From positions 62,001 to 126,000 of the forward strand of contig CAYMBJ010000002.1 of the NCBI GenBank assembly GCA_964388665.1: a stretch of 64,000 nucleotides of DNA. The letters are read 5' to 3'. Positions within the stretch are counted from its first letter, which is position 1; every line of letters begins with the position of its first letter. Source of the stretch: CALCCV01 sp964388665. GTDB taxonomy: Bacteria; Bdellovibrionota; Bdellovibrionia; Bdellovibrionales; Bdellovibrionaceae. The notes below the pieces were generated by a model. That model did no database searches, was not told where the DNA came from, and worked only from the letters and a program-made list of their open reading frames with translations. Positions 43,281 to 53,203 of the stretch are shown piece by piece. The position numbers and the translations under genes are program-made.

Positions 43281-44592
43281 GATGCTTGTGAGCGGCGGAA
43301 CCGAGTTAAACGGAGAAGCTTTCGTCAGTGGAGCAAAGAATAGCGCTCTGCCAATTCTATTTTCTACAATACTAGCAGAAGGTACGCATACATTTACCAA
43401 TGTACCACAGCTCAAAGACATCGAATCCACATCAGAACTTTTACAAAGTTTGGGTTGCCTCACACAAATAGAACATCAAAATCCGGAAACAAAATCAAAA
43501 GCTGGTAGTGGCAAAAACGGCGGCGGTAATGGAGCTGGCACCTTTCAAATCATAAATAAAGGTCTCAACAGCCGCGAGGCTCATTATGACCTCGTTCGCA
43601 AAATGCGTGCGTCGATCTTGTGTCTAGGGCCGATGTTGGCTCGTTATGGTGAGGCTGTGGTGTCTTTGCCAGGGGGCTGCGCTATTGGTACCCGTCCCAT
43701 TGATTTGCATCTTGATGGAATGAAGGCCTTAGGCGCCGAAATTGAATTAAAAGAAGGTTACGTACTGGCCAAAGCCAAAAAGCTGCAAGGCGCACGGATT
43801 CTTTTTGAGACCGCCACAGTTGGCGGCACAGAAAATCTAATGATGGCCGCCTGCCTGGCGGAAGGGACCACGATCCTAGAAAACGCAGCCAAGGAGCCTG
43901 AGATCGTTGACTTGGCCAACTACCTTATCAAGATGGGAGCAAAAATTGCTGGCCATGGTACCAGCGTTATAACTATTGACGGAGTAGCTAGGCTCACGCC
44001 CGCTGAGCATCGCATTGTTCCCGATCGGATCGAGGCAGGTACGCTGCTCATAGCGGGAGCGATCACTGGCGGCAGTGTCACGATTAGAAACTGTGTCCCT
44101 GAGCACTTGGAGTCCTTGATAATAAAAATGACCGAAAGTGGCTTTAAGATTTCCAGCGAAGCAGACAGCCTTCATATCGAAAAAAATAGAGCCTGGAAGG
44201 CAGTGGACATCACTACAGCGCCTTTTCCGCTGTTTCCCACAGATCTGCAAGCCCAATACATGGCTCTTATGACCATCGCTCATGGAACCAGTGTGGTGAC
44301 CGAGACTGTATTTGAAAACCGATTTATGCACGTTCAAGAGTTGAACCGACTTGGGGCGGACATCTCGCCCAAGACCAGGGTCGCTGTGGTTCGGGGCCGT
44401 GAGGGGCATGGCGGCCTCACCGCAGCGCCTGTTATGGCCACGGATCTTAGGGCCAGCGCCTGCTTGGTGTTGGCTGGCCTGGTTGCCAAGGGGGAAACCC
44501 TAATCAATCGAATTTACCATCTTGATCGCGGCTATGAAAACCTAGAACTCAAGTTGGGCGCACTGGGAGCCAAAATCAGACGAGTTGTATAA
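43273..44592 (+). CDS. murA: UDP-N-acetylglucosamine 1-carboxyvinyltransferase
   Basis: This 439-residue protein has the MurA opening LVSGGTELNGEAFVSGAKNS and the catalytic C136 in PGGCAIGTRPID, the residue that fosfomycin alkylates. An extra Gly/Asn/Lys-rich insert of about 20 residues sits at residues 70-90, just where domain 1 turns. It makes the first committed cell-wall precursor. The start overlaps prmC and has GGAAGG upstream. Confidence 0.95.
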   Translation: MDKMLVSGGTELNGEAFVSGAKNSALPILFSTILAEGTHTFTNVPQLKDIESTSELLQSLGCLTQIEHQNPETKSKAGSGKNGGGNGAGTFQIINKGLNSREAHYDLVRKMRASILCLGPMLARYGEAVVSLPGGCAIGTRPIDLHLDGMKALGAEIELKEGYVLAKAKKLQGARILFETATVGGTENLMMAACLAEGTTILENAAKEPEIVDLANYLIKMGAKIAGHGTSVITIDGVARLTPAEHRIVPDRIEAGTLLIAGAITGGSVTIRNCVPEHLESLIIKMTESGFKISSEADSLHIEKNRAWKAVDITTAPFPLFPTDLQAQYMALMTIAHGTSVVTETVFENRFMHVQELNRLGADISPKTRVAVVRGREGHGGLTAAPVMATDLRASACLVLAGLVAKGETLINRIYHLDRGYENLELKLGALGAKIRRVV

Positions 44593-44758
44593 AATTTATT
44601 TGACAACTTTTGGGTATCTCTGAAGATTTTATTTAAATGACAATTCTAATTTGCAGATTGAACTACAATGCATTAGACCTGTGGCATTGTAGAGCAGCCA
44701 AAATCCTTGCGCTCATCTGACGAAGATTAAATTCGTCTCGAGCCACCATTTACTATGA

Positions 44759-45865
44759 TTGGGGACCGTATTGCATTCTGAGGTGACAACTTGCCATCCT
44801 AAACCAATTCGAGTGAGTGACTCTCTCAATACCATTTTGAATTCATTGGTTGATATCATTGTGATTTATGATCGCGAAGGAGATATTCAGTGGTGCAACT
44901 CTCAAATGGCCAATTTTTTTCGAGATGCCGACGGTCTATCTAAAAAAGTTACTGATTTTTTCTCCTTGGATGACAGCATACTGTACTCCTCCATTCCAAA
45001 GCAGAGTTCGATTCGGGTTCAAACCTCCTCACAAGCACAACCGCGTACACTCGATTGCCGGGTGCGAACAGTTGAATACAACGATGCTGATTGCTACTTG
45101 CTCTCAGCGCGTGACGCCACTGAATCCCACGAGCTTCAGGCAAGAATTCTAGAACAGGATCGGCTGTCCAGCATCGGCCTTTTGGCCTCAGGACTCGCCC
45201 ATGAGATTGGCTCGCCACTGATGGTCATTCGCGGAAGAGCGGAGATGATGCACTCAAGAGTTCAGGGGGATGAGCAAAACCTAGAAACTAAAAAAGGTTT
45301 GCAGATCATTATTAACCAAATTGATCGAATCTCAGGACTCATCAATAATCTATTGGGTTTAGCAAGATCAGATTCACCTAAAGTCAAAGACCCGAGACTG
45401 AATCTAAAGGCAGTTACAGAAGAGGTGACGCTTTTTCTTTCTCATGAACTTACAAAAGTGGGTTCTTTGATTGAAGTGAATGTTCCCGATGATGTTTTCA
45501 TTCGTTTTCCCAAGTTCTCTATGTTTCAAGTTCTAATGAATCTTATTGTGAACTCGATCCATGCGGTCGAAGAGGCGACGGCGGCGAATAAAAAACCACT
45601 GATTAGCGTCGATTACAAAATACTTAAAAATAACGAAATTCATCTTAGCATTGTGGATAATGGACCCGGCATTGAGCGCGATAAAATTCAAAATCTATTT
45701 AAACCCTTTTACACCACCAAAGAGATTGGCAAAGGCACTGGCCTGGGTCTCTACACTTCAAGAGCCATCATGAGATCTGTGGGTGGTGATCTTGTCTTTC
45801 AGCCCAACCTCCTCGGCGAAACAGGTTGCTGCTTTACCTTAATTTTTCCTGTGGCACACACCTGA
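44759..45865 (+). CDS. Soluble PAS-containing sensor histidine kinase
   Basis: This protein of up to 368 residues has an N-terminal PAS-like domain (about 22-120), a dimerisation segment with phospho-accepting H148 (GLAHEIGSPL), and an ATPase core with N box NLIVNSIHAVEEA, G1 DNGPG, and G2 GKGTGLGLYTS. There is no membrane segment, so it is a cytoplasmic NtrB-like kinase. No response regulator gene adjoins it. The TTG at 44759 has no good ribosome site; in-frame starts a few codons later are equally possible. Confidence 0.85.
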   Translation: MGTVLHSEVTTCHPKPIRVSDSLNTILNSLVDIIVIYDREGDIQWCNSQMANFFRDADGLSKKVTDFFSLDDSILYSSIPKQSSIRVQTSSQAQPRTLDCRVRTVEYNDADCYLLSARDATESHELQARILEQDRLSSIGLLASGLAHEIGSPLMVIRGRAEMMHSRVQGDEQNLETKKGLQIIINQIDRISGLINNLLGLARSDSPKVKDPRLNLKAVTEEVTLFLSHELTKVGSLIEVNVPDDVFIRFPKFSMFQVLMNLIVNSIHAVEEATAANKKPLISVDYKILKNNEIHLSIVDNGPGIERDKIQNLFKPFYTTKEIGKGTGLGLYTSRAIMRSVGGDLVFQPNLLGETGCCFTLIFPVAHT

Positions 45866-45910
45866 TTGGCTTGCTTGATGGCAACAGATCTTGGTGGCTA
45901 TAGATTGAAA

Positions 45911-45954
45911 AAAAGAAAAGCCTCAGTCCTGGAGGGGGGAGTGGACTGAGGCTT
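45911..45954 (-). terminator. Intrinsic terminator of the secreted-protein gene at 45966
   Basis: A perfect 12-bp stem pairs AAGCCTCAGTCC (45918-45929) with GGACTGAGGCTT (45943-45954). On the minus strand the run TTTTCTTTTTTTC follows. It could also slow rightward transcription from the kinase gene. Confidence 0.88.
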
Positions 45955-45965
45955 AAAAAGTCGTC

Positions 45966-46673
45966 TTACAGATTTTTAATGCTTACGGCGAAGTAGAGCA
46001 TCGCGCTCTGACCTGTACTCAGCTTGCTAGGGAGGGGGTCCGCAGCCAGAGTTAGCACAGGTCCAACGTGATGTGTAGACTCCTTAAATTGAACTTTTAC
46101 ATTTCTATTTACAAAAGCACTGAGATCAATGATCTCAGAATATATATGAGTGACTCCATGATCAGAGTGCAGCTCATACTGGCCATCACGACCCACTTTC
46201 AAATAACCAATTGATTCAATGACTGGTACAGAGGTGGTGGTGGCAGGCACAATTTCAACATTGGAATAAATGGGAATAAATTGTCCAGAGGGATCTCGAA
46301 AGTTCAGATCAAAAATTCCTTCAGGGATAGATGCGGAAAATAAATCTAAAGAACTGTGAAAAGGAGTTTCAATAAAAGAACCCATGCAAGATTCGTCAGG
46401 CTTGAATTCCACAGTCACGGTGTTCGCTGCGATACCGACTTCAATATTGGTAACCTGAAGCTCAAGTGGATTGACACATAAAGTATGAGACTTGCCCTTA
46501 ATAGCTAAATATCCAGAAAATAACTCGGTTGATTCAATCTCCACTATAGAATCTGGAGAGTACACGTTCAAATTTGCTTTGGCAGACATTGAAATCAAAA
46601 GCACGGCCATGATGTAAATCGCGATAAGCCAATTTTTGAGAGCAGAAATTTTTGAAAAAATTTGGTCCAACAT
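45966..46673 (-). CDS. Secreted beta-rich protein of unknown function
   Basis: This 235-residue protein has a signal peptide (WLIAIYIMAVLLISMSAKA) and a beta-rich body with two cysteines (LCVNP, SCMGS) and a recurrent VPVIESIGYLKVGRDG pattern. No family is recognised. AAAGGAG precedes the ATG and a strong terminator follows the stop. Monocistronic, probably exported. Confidence 0.75.
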   Translation of the reverse strand: MLDQIFSKISALKNWLIAIYIMAVLLISMSAKANLNVYSPDSIVEIESTELFSGYLAIKGKSHTLCVNPLELQVTNIEVGIAANTVTVEFKPDESCMGSFIETPFHSSLDLFSASIPEGIFDLNFRDPSGQFIPIYSNVEIVPATTTSVPVIESIGYLKVGRDGQYELHSDHGVTHIYSEIIDLSAFVNRNVKVQFKESTHHVGPVLTLAADPLPSKLSTGQSAMLYFAVSIKNL

Positions 46674-46993
46674 TTCAACTCCTTTGACTAGTGGTTGCAG
46701 ATATATGGAAGGATACTACAAAATAGATGCCAACTTTATGCATGAGCTAGTCGATAGGGAATCTTATGAATTTATCCTAAAGAATAAGCATAAATCGATT
46801 TTGACAACGATGCATTTGTTCAACAGACGAATAACTGCCCAATCAAAATGCAAAACAGCTTAAACATTGAGGTTTCTTAATAGTGTTTCAGGACCCAACC
46901 TGGGTCTTGGTTCAAGAATGGCACCGCTCCAACATGGGTCCAGGTTACCCAATTTCCCATGCGATCAGTCTGATAGTTTTCTATACTTGAGGA
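46674..46993. other. Divergent intergenic region with alternative hairpins
   Basis: No credible gene in 320 bp. It should hold the promoters of the secreted-protein gene (leftward) and the GYF/TPR gene (rightward). Near 46891-46946, GACCCA (46892-46897) can pair with TGGGTC at 46901-46906, or GGACCCAACCTGG can pair with the GGGTCCAGGTT segment ending near 46946. The two folds exclude each other. Confidence 0.5.
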
Positions 46994-49849
46994 ATGAACC
47001 CTAACTCGAAGACTTGGATCGTCAAATTCCCAGATCAGTCTGTTAAGGGTCCGTTTGATTTTGATGAAATGATATCTGCTATAGATCAGGGTCGCATTGA
47101 GCTCGATTCTTTGGTGGCTGACTTTCCAAAAGAAAATTGGCGGCCCTTGGCTCAGGTTGATGCTTTTTCTGAACACCTCTATCGCATCACTTCCCAAAGC
47201 AGCAACTCGACCTCCACCAGCCCTCATGAGAATGTGGGTGTAGAAACGATATTCATGCCTGTCCCCGAGGAAGCGGTCAAAAAACAAAATGCCGCGAGAC
47301 AAGAAAAGTTGTACTTAGACTCACCACGCGACGTGGTGCAGGCGCGCGGAAATATCGGCGCAGTGAAATCTCCAGTTTCTGAGGACGATATCATCCAGTT
47401 GCAATTGCAGCAGCCCCCTGAAGACGATGGCGGCCCCCTCAAAACGGCACTCATTGTCTCACTTGTGGGGTTGATCGTTGGTCTAATCTATTTAGCATTT
47501 GATACGGATTCGGCTTCGTCTCTGCAGACCGGAGAAAAGGTTCATTTGATCGGTCCGCGCCAGCAAAGAAAGGCAAGCAACACAAAGCAAATTCAAGACT
47601 CCTTTCGCATGGCTCTGAGCTATGTAGAAGCCGACACTTTTGAATCCTACCTGAGGGCGCAGGATATATTGGCGTCTTTAGTAGAGTCATTGCCAAATAA
47701 TCTAAATCTCCGGGGCATGCTCTGCGTGGTCTATTATAAAATTTGGCCCTTCTCTTATCAAGATTCTCAAGATCAAAAGGTCTTAGGTCAAATGGCTCAA
47801 ACCACGCGCTCGATGAATTATCTCGATCCGAATGGTGTGATTTGTGAGAGTGTGCGGCTCATAACCCAAAACAAATACAAAGAGGCCAGAAGTCTCATCG
47901 ACAACGCCCTCAATGGGCGCGAGGCCTTTTCATTGATGGGCGCATTGCACTTTTTTAAGGGCTATATTCTTGAGGGCGAAAAAAACTACGTGGATGCCTA
48001 TTCTTATTATGAAAGTGCTCGAGGTCTATGGCCGAATTGGGCGCATATTGTGATGTCAATGGCGCGAGTGAAACAAAAGATGAACGAGCCTATTCCCGCA
48101 TCACAATATTTGCGAACTGTACTGCAGCGATATCCAAAACACAAAGAGGCACTTGTTTCTTTGGGATTGATTGAATACCGAAATTTTCGACAATCGAACA
48201 ACGCACTGGCATACTTGTCTACAGGTATGAAGGTTAAAGACCGCATTCCTAAAACATTGGAAGCCGAAGCCTATGTGGCGCTTGCGGAAATCTCTCTGGA
48301 AAAGACAAATCGCGCCAAGGCCCGCGAATACGCGCAAAAGGCCTACGAGCTGGATCCCAGAAGTCAGCACATTCAACAATTGCAGCTGCGCTTGGGTGGA
48401 AAAATGTCTAATCAGGACAGCGGAGCTATGGGGGATGCCCTACTGATTGGCGACCAATACATGCGCCAGGGAGATTGTCTTACGGCCCAATCAGAGTTTA
48501 AGGCCGTCTTTGAAGCCAATCCCAAACTTGCCATGGCGGCTCTAAAGGCGGCCAAGTGCCTGTGGCAATTGAATCAATCGTTTGAGGCGATCGAGTGGCT
48601 CAAGAAAGCCATCAAGTCAGACAAAAAGTTCATTGCAGCTTACGTTCTTCAAGCAGACTACTTGGCTCAGAGATTTGATTTTGTCGGGGCGATGCAAACT
48701 TTGTTGGAAGCCAAAAAAATTGCACCTAAAAATCACGAAGTCTTCAAGGGCTTTGCGCTTTTGGAATATCGAAAAGGAAACTTGCGCTCGGCCATTGAGT
48801 TCGGCAAGAGATCGAGTCTGATTTATGATGGTGATGTTGAAACCTATGTCATTCTTTCCAATGCGAGTGCCACCTACTCAGCGAATATGGTACCCGCCAA
48901 TAAAGCGGAAATTCAAAAAAAAGATGAACTCAAAAATGATGCAATTCGATTTGCCTCTCACGCTGTCGAGATTGACTCAACCAATGTCGAAGCGCAGATC
49001 ACTTATGCGAGGCGAATTAGCGAACAGAGCGGTGTTGATTCAGGAATTTCGTATTTACGGGATTTAGCCAATCGCTTTTCATTCTCTCATGAATACAAAA
49101 TCGCCGTGGCGGATCTTTTACAAAGTGAAGAGCGCTTTTCACAGGCCATCGAATATTATCAGCAAGTGGTAGAGTTGGATCAAAGAAATAAAAAGGCATT
49201 TTTAGGTTTGGGGCAATGTTATAAAGCCATGGGTCAGCCCGACAAAGCATTGAAGGCCTATTTGAATGCTGCCATCATTGATCCGAGCGAGGGCGATGCA
49301 CTTTTTGAGGCGGGAAAATTGTACTTCGAAACAAATCGGTTTGACGAAGCCATTGATAATTTCAATCGTGTTGTCCGAGTCAATCCTAACTACCCGCGCG
49401 TAAATTACTATCTTGGCAAAACATTCTATTCTAAGGGAAACTTAGACCAGGCCATTGCGCACGCCAAGCGTGAGAAAAAGCTCAATCCAAATTTGGCGGA
49501 CTCATACATTCTAATGGCCGAGATTTTTACTCTAAAAAAGCAGTACGGTGGCTGTGCATCTGAATACGCGACCGCCATCAAATTGCGGCCCCAGGGTGCG
49601 GAGATCTATGTAAAGTCCGCGCAGTGCTATCGCGCGGCCGGTTCCCTGGACATCGCCGAAGACATGCTGGCATTGGCTGCCACCAAAGAGAGTGGCTACG
49701 CAGATATATATCGAGAGCAGGGACTGATTTTTGAAACCAAAGGTGATGGAACTGCGGCAGCGCAGGCTTTTAACAAATATTTAGGTCTGTCGCCAAATGC
49801 GGCCGACCGGGCAGAAATTGAAGCAAAGTTGCTACAGTTGCCTCGTTAA
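46994..49849 (+). CDS. GYF-like/TPR membrane protein
   Basis: This 951-residue protein has an N-terminal GYF_2/DUF4339-like segment (TWIVKFPDQSVKGPFDFDEM), a charged linker, one membrane helix at about residues 149-166 (ALIVSLVGLIVGLIYLAF), and then some 15-18 TPR-like repeats to the C-terminus (for example KAFLGLGQCYKAMGQPDKAL). TPR arrays bind partner proteins. The topology suggests a cytoplasmic GYF part and a large periplasmic TPR scaffold. Resemblance to adventurous-gliding and secretion scaffolds is a guess only. Confidence 0.82.
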   Translation: MNPNSKTWIVKFPDQSVKGPFDFDEMISAIDQGRIELDSLVADFPKENWRPLAQVDAFSEHLYRITSQSSNSTSTSPHENVGVETIFMPVPEEAVKKQNAARQEKLYLDSPRDVVQARGNIGAVKSPVSEDDIIQLQLQQPPEDDGGPLKTALIVSLVGLIVGLIYLAFDTDSASSLQTGEKVHLIGPRQQRKASNTKQIQDSFRMALSYVEADTFESYLRAQDILASLVESLPNNLNLRGMLCVVYYKIWPFSYQDSQDQKVLGQMAQTTRSMNYLDPNGVICESVRLITQNKYKEARSLIDNALNGREAFSLMGALHFFKGYILEGEKNYVDAYSYYESARGLWPNWAHIVMSMARVKQKMNEPIPASQYLRTVLQRYPKHKEALVSLGLIEYRNFRQSNNALAYLSTGMKVKDRIPKTLEAEAYVALAEISLEKTNRAKAREYAQKAYELDPRSQHIQQLQLRLGGKMSNQDSGAMGDALLIGDQYMRQGDCLTAQSEFKAVFEANPKLAMAALKAAKCLWQLNQSFEAIEWLKKAIKSDKKFIAAYVLQADYLAQRFDFVGAMQTLLEAKKIAPKNHEVFKGFALLEYRKGNLRSAIEFGKRSSLIYDGDVETYVILSNASATYSANMVPANKAEIQKKDELKNDAIRFASHAVEIDSTNVEAQITYARRISEQSGVDSGISYLRDLANRFSFSHEYKIAVADLLQSEERFSQAIEYYQQVVELDQRNKKAFLGLGQCYKAMGQPDKALKAYLNAAIIDPSEGDALFEAGKLYFETNRFDEAIDNFNRVVRVNPNYPRVNYYLGKTFYSKGNLDQAIAHAKREKKLNPNLADSYILMAEIFTLKKQYGGCASEYATAIKLRPQGAEIYVKSAQCYRAAGSLDIAEDMLALAATKESGYADIYREQGLIFETKGDGTAAAQAFNKYLGLSPNAADRAEIEAKLLQLPR

Positions 49850-49979
49850 GTGGTTTGAATCAATTAAATGACACTTTAGCAAAGTGCAGGCTTGTGCTAC
49901 TCTAGCTTCGGGATTCTAAATGGGATTGAAGCTGCCACCGAAGCAGAAGTAGACTGAACGGGCTAAAAGGAGAAATACA

Positions 49980-50288
49980 GTGAATCTGTCAGACAAGATG
50001 AAAGACTGGTCCTACAATGTACAAACTGGAATGACTCGGTCATCAACAAGTTTGCTTCGGTTTTGGATTCGGGTCATTTCAGGCTTGATGATAGGTTTAA
50101 CGATTGCCCTCGTAGCCCAAGAGATGCTTGAGTTTGGCTATTTGAGTCTGTCTTTTATGACATTGGTGATGTTGGGGCTGTTTTTACGAATATCTAAAAA
50201 TTGGTCCTTTTTGACCCTTATCGTGGTCGATTTGATGTTCGTTTTGATTTGCCAAATTTTGAAAATGTACATTATGGTTGCCCCATAA
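49980..50288 (+). CDS. Small membrane protein
   Basis: This 102-residue protein has an amphipathic N-terminus and three hydrophobic segments (VISGLMIGLTIALVAQ, SFMTLVMLGLFLRIS, LIVVDLMFVLICQIL). It starts at GTG with AAAAGGAG seven bases upstream, so it is convincingly translated. No family is recognised. It lies between the TPR protein and serS on the same strand. Confidence 0.72.
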   Translation: MNLSDKMKDWSYNVQTGMTRSSTSLLRFWIRVISGLMIGLTIALVAQEMLEFGYLSLSFMTLVMLGLFLRISKNWSFLTLIVVDLMFVLICQILKMYIMVAP

Positions 50289-50374
50289 AATATTCTAATG
50301 AAATGGAAATGGCCATTTGCGGCCAACGAAGGTGGCGTGATGCTTTTAGCATCTAAGAGAGCAGGAGATTGGCG

Positions 50375-51676
50375 ATGATCGATTTAAAATGGTTGGAAAA
50401 GACGGATGAGAGTGGGCAGACAGGTGCTGATCTCTATAAAAAAAGTTTAGAGGCTAGAAAATTTCCGATTCAGGCCCTGACAGAAATATTGGATCTAAAT
50501 AAATCTCGAAAAGAACTGATTTCTAAAGCTGAGGCCGCCAAAGCTAAGCAAAACAAACTCAGTCAGGAAATTCCAAAGTTAAAGAAAGCAGGTGAAGACA
50601 CCACCGAACTGATGAAAACCTTGGGTGTTCTTTCTAGCGAAGTGAAAGCCATGGAGGCTGACGCCTCTAAGGTGGACTTGCAGGTGCAGGACCTTTTATT
50701 GCGTATACCCAACCATCTCCATACAAGTGTGCCAATTGGCGAAAGTGAAGCGCATAATAAGATTCTAAAAACTGTTGGCGAACCCAAGGCCTTTACCTTT
50801 ACAGCGAAAGAGCATTTTGAAATTGGTGAAGCTTTAGATATCATTGATTTTGACCGGGCGGCCAAAGTCACTGGCGCGCGATTTTCATTTTTAAAGGGTG
50901 CGGCCGCTCGTCTAGAGCGATCTTTAGTGCAGTTCATGATGGACACTCATGCCAATGCCCATGGCTACACCGAAATGATTCCTCCTTATATCGTAAATTC
51001 AAAATCTCTCACCGGTACTGGAAACTTTCCTAAGTTCGTAGAAGATGTTTTTAGTCTGGCCGGTACAGATTACTTTTTAATACCCACGGCGGAAGTTCCG
51101 GTTACCAATTATTATGCGGGTGATGTTCTTAACGAAAAGGACTTGCCTCAAAGCTTTTGTGCATTCTCGCCTTGTTTTCGCTCTGAAGCTGGAACCTATG
51201 GGCGCGACACCAAGGGCCTCATTCGCCAACATCAATTTAATAAGGTGGAGCTCATGATTTTCGCACACCCCGAGGCGAGCTATGACCTTCATGAAAAGCT
51301 CACTTCCGATGCAGAAAAAATTCTCGAAATGTTGGAGCTCCCCTACCGCCGCTCCCTCTTGTGCAGCGGCGACATTGGCTTTGGCTCGGCCAAAACCTTT
51401 GACCTTGAAGTGTGGCTGCCCGGTCAAAAGGCATTTCGCGAGATCTCTTCTTGCTCAAATTTTGAAGACTTTCAGGCGCGTCGGGCGAACATTCGCTTTA
51501 AATCCTCTCAGGGCAAAATGCAGTTTGTCCACACCATCAACGGCAGCGGCTTGGCAGTTGGCCGAACCCTGGTGAGCATTTTAGAAAACTACCAAGAGGA
51601 AGATGGCAGTGTCACAGTGCCTGCAGTTTTGCGACCCTATATGGGTGGTCTCGTTAAAATATCCAATCCAAATTGA
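50375..51676 (+). CDS. serS: Seryl-tRNA synthetase
   Basis: This 433-residue protein has the N-terminal tRNA-binding coiled coil (about residues 30-110) and the class II catalytic motifs: motif 2 CFRSEAGTYGRDTKGLIRQHQF and motif 3 with GSGLAVGRTLVSILENYQ. It charges tRNA-Ser. The ATG at 50375 has AGGAG seven bases upstream. A tRNA-Ser gene lies 65 bp downstream on the same strand. Confidence 0.96.
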   Translation: MIDLKWLEKTDESGQTGADLYKKSLEARKFPIQALTEILDLNKSRKELISKAEAAKAKQNKLSQEIPKLKKAGEDTTELMKTLGVLSSEVKAMEADASKVDLQVQDLLLRIPNHLHTSVPIGESEAHNKILKTVGEPKAFTFTAKEHFEIGEALDIIDFDRAAKVTGARFSFLKGAAARLERSLVQFMMDTHANAHGYTEMIPPYIVNSKSLTGTGNFPKFVEDVFSLAGTDYFLIPTAEVPVTNYYAGDVLNEKDLPQSFCAFSPCFRSEAGTYGRDTKGLIRQHQFNKVELMIFAHPEASYDLHEKLTSDAEKILEMLELPYRRSLLCSGDIGFGSAKTFDLEVWLPGQKAFREISSCSNFEDFQARRANIRFKSSQGKMQFVHTINGSGLAVGRTLVSILENYQEEDGSVTVPAVLRPYMGGLVKISNPN

Positions 51677-51741
51677 GCGCGCTGCATTGCCCTCGCGATT
51701 CAATGTTGATGATCGCTGCGCTTTCCACTAGAACCGATAGT

Positions 51742-51831
51742 GGAGAGCTGGTAGAGCGGTTGAATACACCAGTCTTGAAAACTGGCAGCCCTTCGCGGGG
51801 CTCGAGGGTTCGAATCCCTCGCTCTCCGCCA
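51742..51831 (+). tRNA. tRNA-Ser (anticodon UGA)
   Basis: This 90-base gene folds as a class II tRNA. The acceptor GGAGAGC pairs with GCTCTCC; the anticodon stem ACCAG/CTGG carries loop TCTTGAAAA with anticodon TGA. A long variable arm (CAGCCCTTCGCGGGGCTC) and the T-arm GAGGGTTCGAATCCCTC follow. CCA is encoded. Its 3' end is the insertion site of the neighbouring element. Confidence 0.96.
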
Positions 51832-51834
51832 ATT
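51816..51834. repeat. attL core (in tRNA-Ser 3' end)
   Basis: CCCTCGCTCTCCGCCAATT. It covers the T-arm and acceptor end of tRNA-Ser and three bases beyond CCA. The integrase gene ends 62 bp away. Confidence 0.85.
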
Positions 51835-51895
51835 GCCCTTGTACTCGAAAATATCGATAGCACATCTCAAAAAACCCATTAAAAAATTAAAGTGT

Positions 51896-53203
51896 TCAAC
51901 TTTGTTCAACTTCACGCACCTCCTGCACCCATCTTTCATCATCCCGAACAAGCTTAAGACTCCTATTTTTGTCCTCCATTTTTGCGATCGCGTTCTTAGC
52001 TCGTGAACCAAGAATCTTTCCATAGTGCATTGCCATTTTGGAATCTGTCCAGTTGCCCATTTGTTGCAATGCCAAGACATCCCCGGTCTGCTCCAAAAAG
52101 CTCGTGGCGCCGCTGTGGCGAAGGCAGTGGGTGCTCCTAAATCGTAGGCCGCATTTCTTGAAGACCTTGTTATAGACATGCTGAATGCGCCTGTACTCCA
52201 AAAGCTCACCGGTTTCGGTAAAAACCAAATCACCAGTCTTTGACGGTTCAAGATCTCGCAGCACCTGTAAAACGTCCTCGCGAAGAGGCGAGTTGAAAAT
52301 CTCACCCGCCTTATTGGTTTTTGTCCCTGGAAGAAGCTTTGCCTTCCCGCCGCTAATTCTTGGCCAAAACACATGTTCAGTTATCACATAATTCCGATTT
52401 CTCCAGTCGAGGTTTGACCACTTCATGGCGGCAACCTCACTGACTCGTAAGATCTGCCGAGTTTGAGTCAGTGCTAGCGCCCAGATTGTCGGGTTTTCAA
52501 ACTTCAAAGCCAAAAGCCAGGTCTCAAGCTCTTCTTCGGTCATAAACTTCGAAATCGACTCACCCTTTTCTTTAAGCCGCGCCAACTGATCATGACGCTT
52601 TCGAAACGGACTCACGAGTTTTAGGTCATCGTTGTGTTCAATAGCAAATGCAACAAGCGCCTTGAGCATGCACAACTCCTTGTCGAGTGATTGCCTACTT
52701 GGCTGATAGTGTTCAGCAAAGCGAGGTGTTTTCAAAAGGGCTAGCCATTCATCAATGAATTTCGGAGTCAGTTCTGCGAGCGGAATGTGCAAAATGGGCT
52801 CAAAAAAGCAAACCTTCTTCTGATAGTACAGCCTGGTACTCTCTCGAAGCGATGGCCACCTGATGGTCTCCCACTGGTTCAGAGCGCGTCCAACAGTGAG
52901 GACGCTTGTTCCGGTCAAACTTTCTGCCGTCGGCCCCAAATGTCTGCCAGCTTGCCAATCTTTAGCATCCTGAAGGTGCTGAAACGTTTTCGTCTCTTCG
53001 CCTCGACCCCTCTCCCTTCGCGCCAAATACCTACCGCCGCGCGGAGGATCTCCGTATCGCTGTAAGATCTTACTCCAAGCATATATTCGCCTTATGCCGA
53101 TCGTCGATGCCACGGGCACAATCCGTCTTGGACCCTGGTAAATCCTTGTACTGAATTTTGTGGACTTCAGTTTTAGTTCAAATGTCTTCTCTTTATCGAT
53201 CAT
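51896..53203 (-). CDS. Tyrosine recombinase / integrase
   Basis: This 435-residue protein has an N-terminal arm-binding and core-binding region and a C-terminal catalytic domain. The family residues are R253 (RVSEVAAM), H359 and R362 (THCLRHSGAT), W385 (GNWTDSKMA) and the nucleophile Y394 (MHYGKI). It catalyses site-specific integration, here into tRNA-Ser. Its start overlaps the AlpA-like gene by 11 bp, so the two are expressed together. Confidence 0.95.
   Translation of the reverse strand: MIDKEKTFELKLKSTKFSTRIYQGPRRIVPVASTIGIRRIYAWSKILQRYGDPPRGGRYLARRERGRGEETKTFQHLQDAKDWQAGRHLGPTAESLTGTSVLTVGRALNQWETIRWPSLRESTRLYYQKKVCFFEPILHIPLAELTPKFIDEWLALLKTPRFAEHYQPSRQSLDKELCMLKALVAFAIEHNDDLKLVSPFRKRHDQLARLKEKGESISKFMTEEELETWLLALKFENPTIWALALTQTRQILRVSEVAAMKWSNLDWRNRNYVITEHVFWPRISGGKAKLLPGTKTNKAGEIFNSPLREDVLQVLRDLEPSKTGDLVFTETGELLEYRRIQHVYNKVFKKCGLRFRSTHCLRHSGATSFLEQTGDVLALQQMGNWTDSKMAMHYGKILGSRAKNAIAKMEDKNRSLKLVRDDERWVQEVREVEQS

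Noticed and set aside
46705..46863. Small rightward frame of about 52 codons in the 46674-46993 gap
   Set aside because: No ribosome site, no recognisable family, and it lies where divergent promoters are expected.
51700..52374. Leftward frame crossing the tRNA-Ser gene and the integrase 3' end
   Set aside because: It overlaps the tRNA and runs out of phase with the integrase, which has all catalytic residues.
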